Positions 24,201 through 35,400 of a stretch of DNA of 64,000 nt are shown in pieces. Numbering within the stretch: position 1 is the stretch's first letter; each line of letters opens with the position of its first letter. Source of the stretch: Euglena gracilis (lineage: Eukaryota > Euglenida > Euglenophyceae > Euglenales); NCBI GenBank assembly GCA_039621445.1, contig CP154955.1, positions 49,026,086-49,090,085 of the forward strand. The letters run 5' to 3'. The position numbers were made by a program, and so were the translations under genes. The notes beneath the pieces are model-generated. The model saw only the letters and a program-made list of their open reading frames with translations. It ran no database searches and was not told where the DNA came from.

Positions 24201-27200
24201 TGAGATGTAAAATGGAAGAAGGTCGGATTCCAGTCTCTTGGGGGGGGGGAAGGGGAAGGAAAGGGCAAAACCCCAAGGGGAAGGGGAAGGGCAAAGGAAA
24301 ACACAACATGGAAGTTTGAAATCCCAGTGAATATGGGGTCGGGCAATTATTGGGAGTTGCTCCGAAGAAAGGGCCAGAAGCGGAATGCAGCGCCAGGCTT
24401 TAAACCAGACAGAAGCCAAAGTGCATCTAAGTTCATTTCTGACCCTTCTTTTTTTAATGCCCGGCACTTTGCACTGCAGAATTTCCCAAAAAAAACCCAA
24501 AAAAAATTCAAATCGTCCATCATTTTTGCCCCCCCCCCAAAAAACAATTGATGCATCAGGAAACTTTCTGGCCCATGCCCCAATTCACTGAGTGACCTCA
24601 GGGTCAGGGAAATATTCCACAACTCAAACCTACCCACTTGCCTTTTCCTTTGAAAGTCACCAACCACAACACATTCCCTCGGGGTCGACTAACCTGCCCA
24701 CCCAAAACCCCCAAATGAGCCAAAAAACTGTGGGGGAAAAACGTGGAACACAGCGTGGACCATCAAAAAATGCGACACAAAAAAGGGCAAAAAAAAACGC
24801 CAAAAAAACCCTTAAGTTGCATGTTAATTCCTTCATGTTCCCCCAGATGTACACTTTTCCGCTGGAGAGGATTTTGGTCATGCAGCTAAAAGTTGATTCA
24901 TGTTGATTAGATTTTGAGAACGTCAGAAGCCCCAAATGCTACAATTTGTTGGCCAAAAAGGTCCAAAAATGTCAAGAATTTCGACAAAGCAAATTTCGCC
25001 ACAGGGGAAAATCGGACCAGAATATGAAGTTTTTCAAGGTCGAAAAAAATATCCCAGCAAAAAAAAATCGACAGAATCGGAAAATTGGGAAATTGCCAGT
25101 GAAAAAAAAACACAAAAAAACCGCAGCGTGCCGAAGTCGAAAACACACAAAAAACACAAAAAAAAATGTATTGGCGTCCCCTCCCCCTGGACACTCTCCT
25201 GAAGGGGATCCAGCAGCCTGAATGAACCTTCAAAAAAAACTCGTCACACCTTTCCCGCAGCGGGTCACTCCTGAATTAAGTGAAACCGTGACCCAGACCC
25301 CCTGGCTTTGGAACTCTCCTGGACTCGACAAACCCACCAGTGGTGGGGGGGTCGGTTGGGTCCAAACACAAAACAAGAAAAAAGAACGGAAGCACAGCGA
25401 GCACTAAGAGTGTCAACAAACACAGCATAATTCCAAAATTCGGGAGCATCCTGATCAAAAAATATTCCCGGGGGGATTATTATCCAATTCCTGGGGGAAA
25501 TATTATGACAAAAAAATGATCACAAATTTGGTCATTTTTTTGTCATAATATTTCCCCCAGGAATTGGATAATAATCTCAGGAAAATACCTGTCCAAAACA
25601 AAATCATTTTCACTAAGTTGAAATGATATCCCAGCAGAGCTTAAAAAATTGTTGGAAGGAAATGAAAAGGGCATTCTTTGCAGAAAAATGAAAGCAAAAA
25701 CAGAAAAATGCATGTGCTCGCCCCCCTACACTGGTACTGGAGCCCCCCCCCCTAGTCCCTTGAGTTAAGGTGCATTGGATTTGTTGAAATTTTAAATGCA
25801 CCTTTCCTTAATGTAGTGTGTTGGTATCGCAACCCTGTTCATCGTCCACGCTCTGGTGTGCCCGAATTTTGGCCCCCAACTTCGCCACCAGAGTGGTCCA
25901 CCCTGTTCTGCCTGTGCAACCTCCCCCAAAAAGAAGCCGACCCATAGCACAAAGCACAAAGCACTCCCCCCCCCCTTTTCCAAGACACACCAATATTCAG
26001 GGAATGTGTCGTTGACACGGGGATTGTGTCGATGACATGGTGTGTCAACTGCGACAGTAGTGTTCCGGAAACGGGGGAAAAAAATCCAACAATAGCTCCG
26101 AAGCTGCTCTCGGTTCCCGTTTTCTGTCCAAACTAATGTTGAAGTGACTGACAAGGGAAGGGATTATCTGAACTCCATCAAATTTGAACACTTGTTTGAA
26201 ACAAACATTTGGCACAAAGAGTTCACATAAGTGCCCAAAAATGAACAGCATGCTTGTGCACGGGAACCCAAGCACTTACCTCGGGGGCCAAGGAAATGGC
26301 TTTGCTGTACAACTTCAGCGCCTCTTGGAACGCTCGCTGTTCAAAGTGCCGGTTCCCTTGCTCTTTAAGGGCATCCGCTTCGGCAAGCACCGGCGGCAGG
26401 GGTGTCCCTGGCTGCACGGTGGGGGGGGGGACAACATAGACCCTCAAAAAAGTAAACACAACACAGAAAAAACTAAAAATAAATGCAAATAAATGCACAC
26501 CAACGCAAATAGACGCAAATAGACGCATATAGACACAAATAGAGGCAAACAAACGCAAAAAAGACACGACACGCCTGGGTGTCGACCTGGCCCACCTGGA
26601 AGTTCGGGGAAAGCCCCCTTGGGTTTCAAAAAGTGACTAACTGGATTTAGGAAGTGGAAAATTGCGCCCCCCCCCCCCCCTAGTGGGTGGGAGGTCCACC
26701 CTCCCCCTTCCACCCCTTCCTGTTTCTCCAGAGTCAGCATCGATCAACCCAGGGGTTTTTGACCATTACTCCAAAAGTTTCGGTCCTGGAAATGCACTTT
26801 CACCCCTTTGGGTTTGTAGCCAAAACCCAGTCCACAAAAAAATCAGTCAGTCAACCCCCGGGGGTTGGGTAGGGTCTAACGGTATGCCCCACACCTTTGG
26901 GTGATTCCCATTCAGCCCTAAGGGTGTCATGCCCATCACTGTTGGTTTTAGAAGCTACTGTGAAACTTCAGGCATGCTGCGTTTGATAATTTTTCTTTTT
27001 GCAATGTTTTCCCTCGTGTTCCTTGCAAACATTCCAAGAAAAAGTACAGGAAAATGCCTCTCCTGTTCTTTTTGCATAAAAAATGTTGCACGGTGTGCCA
27101 GGGCTGAAGCGGAAACATTTTCGGCTGAAACTGGGTCTTTCGGGGGGGTGCATTATTTGAGGAGGTGGAATATTATTGTCTAACTTCGTCCAAAATGCAG

Positions 27201-30200
27201 CCAAACTTCTCCCTCAATCCCCAAAAATGGGACCCCAAGGATGGCCGGTCATAACCCTAATCCTATCCCAAAAAAATAACCCCGACTTTCCCCGAGGTGC
27301 CTCCGTACGACCCCCCTCCAGATCACTCCCCTTGGCACCTTGGGAGCAAATAAAGTGATGCTGCATGTTATTATGCTCGCGTGTTGTAGACACGATAGGG
27401 CATAGTCCATCAATTCTATGCATACAGGCACACATGCACACACAAACACACACGCACGCACGCACGTACACACGCACATTTATGCACACACGTCCAGAAC
27501 CACGTGCGTGCCAATGATCAAAAAGCCTAAAACCCAATCAACAGAGGAGGAAACCTCAAAAACCTTCAAAAAATCATGGGTTGATCTGCTGTGCCACCCC
27601 TGGATGATGACTTTGATGCCGACTCCAAACTTTCTTTTGTGTGGCATCAGACCATAATAAAAAGATTTGTGAAAGCAACACATTGCAGAGGGGAATTCGA
27701 CCTCATAGTCTGCCAGAGGTGCAGGCTCGGTTGGTTTGCGGTTATATTGGGCAAAGATGAAAAGCAATTTCATCCTGCTTTCAGTCAGAAAGAAATGAAA
27801 TGAAGCAAAACCATGGAGTTCAAGTGGGCAGGACGCTTCAAGGCACCATCAATTTCCGGATGGCACATGATGGCTCACATTCCCCCACTATCTACAATCA
27901 AGAGAACTCTGGCTGCAAGGCAGCTGTGGCTTACATCAATTGATTTTTTTGGTCCACCAGGCAATGTGCCAGAATTGTTCTCAATTCAGGGTTTCCCAAA
28001 TCCCTGACTTTTGAGGAACCTCAATTGAAATGATTTAAGTGGCCGGGGTGGGGGAGACATGATGCATGATGAAAAATCATCACCCCAAAAAACTGTGGAC
28101 GGGAGAATCTTTCAGCAGTGGGTCTGTTCGTGAGTCGCTGTTGGTGAGGTGGCTGCTCAGCTCCGAATAATCCCCTCACCACCAGGCACCAAAATACATG
28201 CAAAAACCCTCGGTATCTTTTCGTGGAGTCATTGTTTGGAATTGGCAAAAAAAATGACACACCAGGAACCCACAATTTGAGATTACAAAAATCCTGGCCA
28301 GCGATGATAAAACAACAACAGTTTGGCATGTTCTTCAAATGCTCAACCATACCTAACTGTTTTTGCGAAAGTGTGTGTGATAGAATTCCAGCCAATGGCC
28401 CCTTTTGGATCTTTTTTGGAACGGAATGACATATAAAATGGAACTCCAGAGAACAGGATTTTGGAACTTTTTGAAGGAGTTTTGATTCGGCAGGAATGCT
28501 GTGATAAACACTGAGAATCCAACTCCCGTAGTGAGCAGGCTTTTGCTTAAGGACCCCCGGGGGGGGGGGGGTACTGGCTAGCCAATCGGCTAGACACTGG
28601 AAAAAGTGGACTAGCTAGACCCCCCCCTCCCCCCCCGGGGGGGGGGGTCCGGGGGCCCCCCGGACTGGAAAAAAAATTTTCCTCCGGCGCACAGCGCCGG
28701 AGGAAAAATGAGGTTTTTAACAGGTTTTTGGCTGATTTTGTTCCAAAAATTCCCAAAAATGGCCAAAAACGGGCATTTTTGGCCATTTTTGGGGGTCCCA
28801 AAAAAAATTTTCGGCGCTTCGCGCCGGTCACTGGAAAAAAAATTTCCACTAGCTAGCCCTGCTAGCAGACCCCCCCCCGGGGGGGGGGTCTGCTAGAAAA
28901 CCCACTAGCCAAATTTGGACTAGCTGCAGTCCAGCCCCCCCCCCGGGGGGGGTACTGCAATCCCTTAAGCAAAAGCCTGGTAGTGAGGGACTTGATCGGC
29001 CTTCGGCCTCACTGCAGGGGTGCCCAGAAAAACCGAAAACAAACGCAATCCCCTCTGTCACAACAAACTTACCCAACCAGTTTCTGTGTGTATGGATACC
29101 TTGGCCAGATTTGGGGTTTTTATTTGCCTTTGGGGGCCAAATGCAATGGCCAGAGCAGTAAAAAAAAAAAGCCTGAACAAACTGTAAGGTTCACCCTATT
29201 TTTAGGGGGGTTTGAAAAATTTGGTGGGCCAAAAATGGTTAGCGGCTTGAAGACCAGAAAATGGTCCTGTTTGAAAGCTTTGTTGCTGCAACCCATTAAC
29301 GATCCCAGCCAGCTTGGCTATTATGGTTGCTGGTGGCATACTCAACCACCAAAAATACATAGCAATGAAAGTGACAGAAATGTTACGTAAACCCTTGAAT
29401 GCAAATGGTACAAGCATTGCAGCCAACACACACAAATAAATGATATATTTATCCATCACCATTACTTCAAAAAATTAGAGAAAATTGTCTGCCCAAAATG
29501 GAAAAGAAAATGTGAAATCCGTTCAATTGAACGCAAAATTCTTTAAAACTGATGTGAAGTGTGCAGATTTTGCTCAAAAAGGCTCAGCGAAATATTTCAC
29601 GTTTTTCAGAAAGAATTTCCCTCGTGGGGGAACATAATCCATTTCAAACATTTATCCACACATTGTTTATCCCACAAAACATAGAAGCACAAGAAAAGGG
29701 ACATCCAGTAAAAAAAAATCAGATTTTTCTAAAACAAAGGTCAAATGAAAACAACAGGCCAAATGAGGTTCACAATGGTGCATTTCAGTGCAATACACCT
29801 CATTATGTAAAAAACATGCAATTTTGGATTCTGGCTTCCAAAACATGAAGGAGGTTTTCCCTCTTTGGAATTACCATGCCCCCCCCCCAAAACTGTTCCC
29901 CTCCTGTGGTCTCCTTGGGGGACAGAAAAAGGGACCAACCCCCCTCCATTTGTTCCCATGGGCCTTGTATTGCCTTGCAAAGGTGCAAAAGCCACCTGAA
30001 CTCACAAAAGTCTCCCTTTTTGGTATACTTGAAATTTGCATCTGCACAATCCCATTTTTGAAATTGGGTCAGATGGAAAGAAGAGCAATCGAAATTTCCC
30101 CTTTGCCTGTGTACCAAAAGCGGCTCACAAAGAAGCGTCCAACCACTGTGCCGTCTGTGCGATCCCCACTGCGGGAACAGTTAGGGGGGGCATGGTACCT

Positions 30201-31917
30201 GAAAAAACTTCAAAGGCTCAAGGTCAAATGAAACACATTTTCGGCCACCAACACTGTTAGTGCCTGCTTGCCATTGACATCCATCTACCGGACAGCGACT
30301 TTGGACTCGGCTCAACACTCGCCAGGCAAGCGGGTTGGCCGTTTTCAAATGAAAACAGGATTCCCATCACTGCCTGTTGTTCGACATTGTTTCAAAGAGC
30401 ACATGAAAAAGATCAAAATTACGAGACGGATTTTTGACAAAGAGGGGAAAAGCATTTATGGTCAGGATTTCGACCCGAAGGAAGAAGGTGACAAGGTCAA
30501 CAGTCAACCAAACGTTTCAAAATTTTGTCATTCCCAGCAGGTAGCTGAGTGGGACAATAAGAGTGAGATTGCTCAACCACATATCTTTAGTGCGATTTCG
30601 ATGTTTCCTGGTGGCAAATTCATTGCCTGAAGGTTAACGCACAGGTGGTCCTCACCACGATGCCAAGCTGGAAGAATTTACAAATGCATTGTGGAAACCG
30701 TTGAAATTTCAAAAAAAACAACAGAAAATGTGTAATAAATAATAACTGTTTTGATCAAAAAGCAAAAAAACCTAAATATGCAAAAGAAGCTCCAATTTCA
30801 ATTGAGATTATTTTGCCAATGTTTTCACCAACTTCGAAATTTTGAGTTTCATGTTTCTTGGGATCCTTTAACGCATTTGCATTGAGATTTTAGATCTTTG
30901 GCGAGCTTCTAAACTTCAGGGGGGGAAAATTGCCAGTGGGCGCCCACATAGAATGGTGAGGGCCTGAGGTTGGGTAGATGGCTGCCCCCTCCTGATGAAC
31001 AACATTTTTTGGAATACCCTCACTCCCCTTTTTGGTGAGAACAATTTGGATTGGGGGGGGGGCTCAAAAGCCCCCACCTCTGATTTTTTTAGATGTGCAA
31101 GATTGTTGGACTTGTCAGGAATTTCCTCATTTTTTTAACAAATTTTCGAATTTTCAAACCTGAGATTTCTTGATTTTCTGAGCCTTTTTTGTGGACATGC
31201 CAAACATGGCCACCTTGTCCCGGAGGCCAACCAGCCAGGTAATCTAATTGGGCCCAAAAGACCGCCATCCCCCCCCACAATCCAACACAGATGATCCAAC
31301 TCACCGGGTGGTCCGGGACCCCCACCCCTTCCTAACCGAGCCATTTCATGACCTGAAAATGACCCCACCCCCAAAACCAAAAACCCACAAACACTGAAAA
31401 TATGAACCAACCAACCATGTTTTAGAATCTATTTATCCAAAAAAAAAATGCCATTATCACCAAATTGTTTTTTTGAGAGCATGTTTAAAGCTGATCCACT
31501 TGGAAAACTTTTGTCTGGGTTCATCAAACCCAGTTTGGCATCAAACCCCCCCTGAAGTGGTCGATCCAGGTCAAAACGATCCAGACGATCCAGTTGCAGC
31601 CCCCCTCTGGCTGGTCTCCAGGGAGCAAATAGGGGTGTTGAGTGTAACCTGCAACAAAACCAATTCCGTGCTGCGATTTGCTGAAGGCGGGTGCAAAAAA
31701 AGGGGTTTCCTGGACCAGAAATGTCACGAGGTGTCAAAGATGAGTTGCACGTTGGACATCGTGATGTCTGTGAGCACCAGTCCAGAAGGCAGGAAGAGCA
31801 GAACACGTGGGTGCAGGTAGTGTATGACGGGTGCTCCACCAGTTGGAAACATATTTTGCAAATGAACTCCGACACTAGGTCGTCATTGGTGACGACATGG
31901 GTGATGGGGAATCCCAT
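15238..31917 (-). CDS. RING finger - TPR - DnaJ domain protein, 19 exons, 610 aa
   Basis: Exons in reading order: 31917-31716, 31680-31649, 31243-31160, 26411-26280, 24199-24143, 23821-23786, 22906-22837, 21974-21901, 21377-21339, 21164-20997, 20398-20263, 19674-19611, 18636-18552, 18037-17933, 17334-17249, 16812-16617, 16369-16322, 15988-15902, 15369-15238. They total 1833 nt, and every junction keeps phase. Residues 20-58 form a C3HC4 RING (CKIC, CTHVFCSSC, CPTC). TPRs start near ADALKEQGNRHFEQRAFQEA and run to LHQLGRHEEALRTMEHVM. The J domain follows: DYYALLQVSRIASEMEIKQS, then LALEWHPDKH with the HPD tripeptide that stimulates Hsp70, then VLTDPFKRQLYDEGYDKEAI, and a histidine-rich end. 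The TPR-J part resembles DNAJC7/TPR2, an Hsp70/Hsp90 co-chaperone. The RING suggests E3 ubiquitin ligase activity, so substrate triage is inferred. The junctions 23786/22906 and the two GA donors are the least certain. No transcript evidence is available. Confidence 0.85.
15902..15988 (-). other. J-domain HPD exon
   Basis: An 87-bp exon bounded by TTCAG and GTCCCA, encoding LALEWHPDKHAEDEEKRRMA and the start of helix III. The HPD loop is intact, so the domain should be able to stimulate an Hsp70 ATPase. Confidence 0.9.
18780..18965. repeat. Dispersed G-rich repeat (copy 2, intronic)
   Basis: Parallels 11205-11430 in the order GTCGACCCCC, AAATTCCTTC, TTTTGACCTGAAAA, GCGCCCCCAGAAAT and GTTGCAGGGATTCCCGTACA. 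Located in the intron between exons 18636-18552 and 19674-19611 of the RING-TPR-J gene. The terminal motif GGGATTCCCGTACAGCCCTG recurs near 39565 (inverted) and 43595. Confidence 0.6.
20424..20600. repeat. Poly-G-bounded module with GGCGC hairpin (intronic)
   Basis: Lies in the intron upstream of exon 20398-20263. A G run, GTCCC, an AAAATGGCC stretch and a TTTCGGCGCCTTTGGCGCC hairpin are followed by a 15-nt C run and a G run. The same module appears at 28.6-28.9, 35.0-35.3 and other sites. Confidence 0.55.
21185..21243. repeat. GGTGG/GTGTG simple repeat
   Basis: A short GTGGGTGG tract in an intron of the RING-TPR-J gene. It borders a fragment of the GCGGAAAAATT-type element. Confidence 0.85.
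22998..23090. repeat. GGTA/GGCA tetranucleotide repeat
   Basis: An AGGTAGGTAGG and AGGCAGG tract inside the intron between exons 22906-22837 and 23821-23786. G-rich dispersed modules follow directly at 23.1-23.6 kb. Confidence 0.85.
25475..25576. repeat. Near-perfect hairpin, about 45-bp arms
   Basis: The left arm starts GATTATTATCCAATTCCTGG and the right arm is its reverse complement ending at 25576, around a loop of about 12 nt. Located in the intron between the first TPR exon (26280) and exon 24199. Probably a small foldback MITE; no TSD was fixed. Confidence 0.85.
28536..28979. mobile_element. hAT-like MITE, 8-bp TSD GTAGTGAG
   Basis: Terminal inverted repeats CAGGCTTTTGCTTAAGG and its complement enclose 444 bp. 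GTAGTGAG is present at 28528-28535 and 28980-28987. The interior is made of poly-G/poly-C boundaries, TAGCTAG-type stretches and GGCGC hairpins, with no ORF. The CAGG terminus and 8-bp TSD fit the hAT superfamily. Confidence 0.85.
29874..30195. mobile_element. TA-flanked MITE with CCATGCCCCCC termini
   Basis: The left end CCATGCCCCCCCCC followed by ACTGTTCCCC is mirrored on the right by GGGAACAGTT and GGGGGGGCATGG. TA dinucleotides at 29872-29873 and 30196-30197 fit a Tc1/mariner-type duplication. Related ends appear at 33968, 34802 and 37290. Non-coding. Confidence 0.7.
30268..30630 (+). other. Unrecognised 120-codon ORF inside an intron
   Basis: Open plus frame starting MPLTSIYRTATLDSAQHSPG and containing CFKEHMKKIKITRRIFDKEG. 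No domain, splice signal or homology is recognised. It lies antisense within intron 3 of the RING-TPR-J gene, next to a MITE. It may be a chance ORF or element remnant. Confidence 0.15.
31716..31917 (-). other. RING-finger exon and chosen start codon
   Basis: First exon of the RING-TPR-J gene, 67 codons plus one base. The ATG at 31917 is chosen because MGFPITHVVTNDDLVSEF leads directly into the RING and no upstream in-frame extension is visible. The zinc ligands are the Cys pairs CKIC and CSSC, Cys-His in CTHVFC, and CPTC. It is followed by a 35-nt intron (31681-31715). Confidence 0.8.
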
Positions 31918-32394
31918 ATGCTAAAGAACAGAAGAATATAAAATGCAAGGTTTACCACATTTTTCACAAAAAAATCAAATTTTCAAATTCAAAAATTGGC
32001 AGTTTTTAGGAGTGGGGTGAAAAAAAAAAAACGAAAGTCAAAAAAAAAAGGAACAAATTTTAGTACAATAAAATTTTACTGACACTTTCCTCTGAAATAT
32101 TTTGGATTTTCAATGGATTTTTTTTGCTTAAAAAAACATCTCAAAAGCAAAATTTTGAGAAAATGTTGAAACTTTGGAAGGTGTGAAAAAATGCGGGTTT
32201 GGGGGTTTTCGGGGGGGGGGACCTCCTATATGGGTCCCAATTTTTGTGTTCCAAAAATTGGTGCCACCAGAACAATGGGAAGAAGACATGGTGGGGGGGT
32301 CAACTCACCACCCACCATGCACCGACTGGGGGGGAGGGGAGGGGATTACTAAACACTTCTGTCAGTGAATGTACATTTTTCTCCGCTTCAGATC

Positions 32395-32740
32395 TCACTG
32401 GGGGTGTATGAGTCGTGGGGGGGTCGCGGGGGGGTCGGGGGGGGGGTCGCGGGGGGAACGTGGAAGTTTTGACGGGTCACACGTGACAAGTGTGACCTCT
32501 CATACAACGTCACATGGTCACATGGGACCTATTTTTAGAACTTTTGGGTCAAAAATAGCTCCAATTAGGAATTTGTCACACATTTTAGGCAATTTTGATT
32601 CCTAATTTTGGGTGCAAATTCCTAATTAGGTGCCCTTTTTTGGCTCCTACTGGGATGCGGAAACCCTCAATTTGTGGGTCGCGAGGGGGTCGCGGGGGGG
32701 TCGCGGGGGGGGGTCGCGGGGGATACACCCCCACTGGCAA
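32395..32740. mobile_element. TIR element with GGGTCGCGG-rich ends
   Basis: The left ACTGGGGGTGTAT and right ATACACCCCCACT ends are inverted, each followed inward by tandem GGGGGGTCGC units. The centre contains AATTAGGAATTTG and TCCTAATTAGG. A related structure with GACGCGGGGG units and the same AATTAGGAAT core is at 51.61-51.95 kb. No clean TSD was read. Confidence 0.55.
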
Positions 32741-32941
32741 GCAATTGTTGAAGTCTATGCTTGAGGTGAAGTGAAGTCATTGGAAGGATTTGGTAATAAG
32801 TAATGTAATAATGAGTAAAGCATGTCCCTGCTAAACTGCTCCCTTTGTTTTTGTTTCGACCATCAGAGACAACATGGGTATTTCCTGATTCCTGTTGCTG
32901 TGACTGGAAGCTTGAAGGTTTTTTGTTTGTCTGTCCGTTTT

Positions 32942-33372
32942 GGGCCAGCTGTGGTGGCCAGTTTTGGGCCAAACGTGCCGGCCAGTTTTGGGCCAGATGT
33001 GCTGGACAGTTTTGCAAATGGAGAATGCCGCAGGCGTTGGCCAGCTCTGGGCCACAGGTGGTGGCCAGTTTTGTGCCACCGGTGGTGGCCAGTTTTGGGC
33101 CAGAGATGGTGGCCACTTTTGCACCACAGGTGGTGGCCACTTTTGGGCCAGAGATGGTGGCCAGTTTGGGGCCAGAGATGGCCAGTTTGGGGCCAGAGAT
33201 GGTGGCCAGTTTTTGGGCACAGGTGGTTGGTGGCCAATTTTGCACCAGAGATGGTGGTCACTTTTGGGCCACAGTTTGCGGCCACAGCTGGCGGCCAGTT
33301 TTTGGGCCACAAATGGTGACCACTTTTGGCAGGTGGTGGCCAATTTTGGGCCACAGGCGGTGGTCAGTTTTT
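32942..33372. repeat. Minisatellite, GGTGGCCAGTTTTGGGCCA-type units
   Basis: Roughly 24-bp units of GGTGGCCAGTTTTGGGCCA with variable ACAGG, AGAT or CCGG joints are repeated about 17 times. All frames stay open because of the repeat, giving spurious ORFs. No flanking gene is recognised. Confidence 0.9.
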
Positions 33373-33499
33373 GAGCCACCACGTCCTCAACACTTCTGCA
33401 TGCTGTGTTCCGAAACGAAATACCACCATTTTTTCTCAGGGTTTTTTTTTTGCAAAGGGAATGTGAAATGAAAGGGAGGGCAACCATTTATGGACAGTG

Positions 33500-33660
33500 T
33501 TTTTTTCTGCCGAGTCAACAGGTGGTTGCTTGTTCCTAGCAATCGACTGAGGAACGCCTGGCCCCACATAAAGGGAGGGCAACCATTTAGGGACAGTGTT
33601 GTTTCTTCCAAATCAGCAGACACTTGCTTGTTCGTAGCCATCGACTGAGAAACGCTGGGT
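33500..33660. repeat. Short tandem duplication
   Basis: GGGAGGGCAACCATTTATGG with about 90 bp of following sequence occurs near 33475 and again near 33572 (TTAGG variant), an imperfect tandem duplication. Confidence 0.6.
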
Positions 33661-34922
33661 CTGTTAATGACGGGGCAGCATTAGTGCTCTAATGGTCTCC
33701 CCATAACATTTTTGGCAAAATCGATGCAAATAATTCACTGGGTTTTTGAGTGACAAGGAAAAATGTCTGCTTTTTACAATTGACAAATCTCCTCCTTTTT
33801 GACAACTGGAATGCTGCGCGAGGGACAACAAAACTTGGCCAAGAGGGATTTTTATTTTGTCCGAAAAAAATTCCCAACTCGGGTGTCCGCTAGCTGTACC
33901 GTGACCCCCCTTACATGGCACCGGGAGCTTTTTGACCCCCCCTGGTGACAATTAGGGGGGGGGGGTTACCATGCCCCCCCCCCGTACTCTTCCCCTCCTT
34001 CTGCGCCTTCTGAGCCCCATGAGAAGAGTACGGGGGGAATACACCCCACCCCCCGATGGTGTCCCCCTCGATAGGGTCCCATACCCACCCTGCAGTGGAG
34101 CCGGGTATGGGCCACAATCGGGAAGGCATCATATCCACAATCCACCCGTACAATCCGCCTGCGCCGGTGACACGGTACAATCCAAATGTACCGTGCTTGT
34201 AACACGTGTACCTCCCCCGCACATTGGACAGAAAGCGTATGTACCCTGACCTTGAACATGTGAACATCTCAGGGGGGCCAGGTACACGGGGGGGGGGCTG
34301 GATCCCCCCCCCCTCTTTTGAACTGAACTGGACATGTTAACTTCCCGGAGGGGGGGCTGGGGTTCCCCCCAGAGGGGGGGGGGTCCGGCACCGAAGGCGC
34401 CATTTTTTTTTAAAAAAGCCCTTTCAGTTTTCGCCCGTCATTCCGGTTCTCGTTTTTTCCCCCAAAGTGAACAAGTACATCTAGGTACACGGGGGGGGGG
34501 GGGGGCTTGGGACCCCCCTGTTCACTTCCGAAGTGAACTGAACACGGGGGGGGTAGCATTGCGGCGAAAGTAATACTTGAAATATTTCACTTGAAATATT
34601 TCATGAATCTTCGGAAATATATTTTTCCTTCGGTAAAAGATTTGAAACATAGACCTTTCCTTCCAACCAACTTCAACAGGAAAGGCAGGGAGGTCCTGGT
34701 GGATCCTTGATGGCTGCAAAAATGAAGGAAAACCTTTTCATTTTGAAATGGTTTCAAAAAGTTTCTGAAATAGGGAGGGGGGGCGGGGTCCCGCAGTGGA
34801 CTACCATGCCCCCCCTACTGTTCCCATCCTGTGGCCCCTTTTGGGTCCATGGGGACAGTAAGGGGTGGGAACAGTAGGGGGGGGGACGAGCTCCCCCCCC
34901 TACTGTTCCCATGGGCCATGAA

Positions 34923-35400
34923 CATACATCTCTTTAAGGACCCCGGGGGGGGGGGGGGTTGCTAGGCTAGGGCTAGAAATTTGGGCTGGCTAGAAATTTG
35001 GGCTGGCTGCCCGGGCCCCCCCGGGGGGGGGGGGGGGGGCTGGACCCCGGCTGGACCCGAACCGGGGCGAGCTGGACTGAAATCGGAAAAGTGCCCAAAA
35101 ATGACCTGCAAGACACAGTTTTGAAAAATGATGCATCTGAAACCCCCCAAAAATGCCCCAAACGCCCCCCAAACCCCATTTTTGGCCACTTTTGAACACA
35201 ATTTTCCAAAAAATTTCGGCGCTTTGCGCCGAAAATTTTTGGGCTGGACCCCCAAAAAAGGGGCTGGCTAGCAGGGCTAGCAGCCCCCCCCCCGGGGGGG
35301 GGGGTGTGTTGGGGCGGCGGGGCTGGGCCCAAATCGGGGCTGGCTCCCCCCGCCCCCCGGGGGGGGGGGGGGGGTTCGCAAAACCTTAGAGAGATGTATG
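34923..35400. mobile_element. hAT-like MITE, 8-bp TSD GCCATGAA
   Basis: The left end CATACATCTCTTTAAGG and right end CCTTAGAGAGATGTATG are inverted with one mismatch. GCCATGAA is repeated at 34915-34922 and 35401-35408. The interior shows the same G/C-run and GGCGC-hairpin composition as 28536-28979 but different termini, so it is a separate family of the same type. Confidence 0.85.

Larger units (their letters stand above)
26450..31150. other. Large intron 3 of the RING-TPR-J gene
   Basis: About 4.75 kb between exons 31243-31160 and 26411-26280. It holds G/C-run modules near 26.65-26.92, a CA-rich tract at 27.42-27.49, an 8-bp-TSD MITE at 28536-28979 and a TA-TSD MITE at 29874-30195. A 120-codon plus-strand ORF at 30268-30630 has no recognisable motif and may be chance. 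Confidence 0.6.

Noticed and set aside
32667-33487. ORFs of more than 150 codons on both strands with W/P-rich repeats
   Set aside because: Produced by the 24-bp-type minisatellite; no start, splice or domain evidence.
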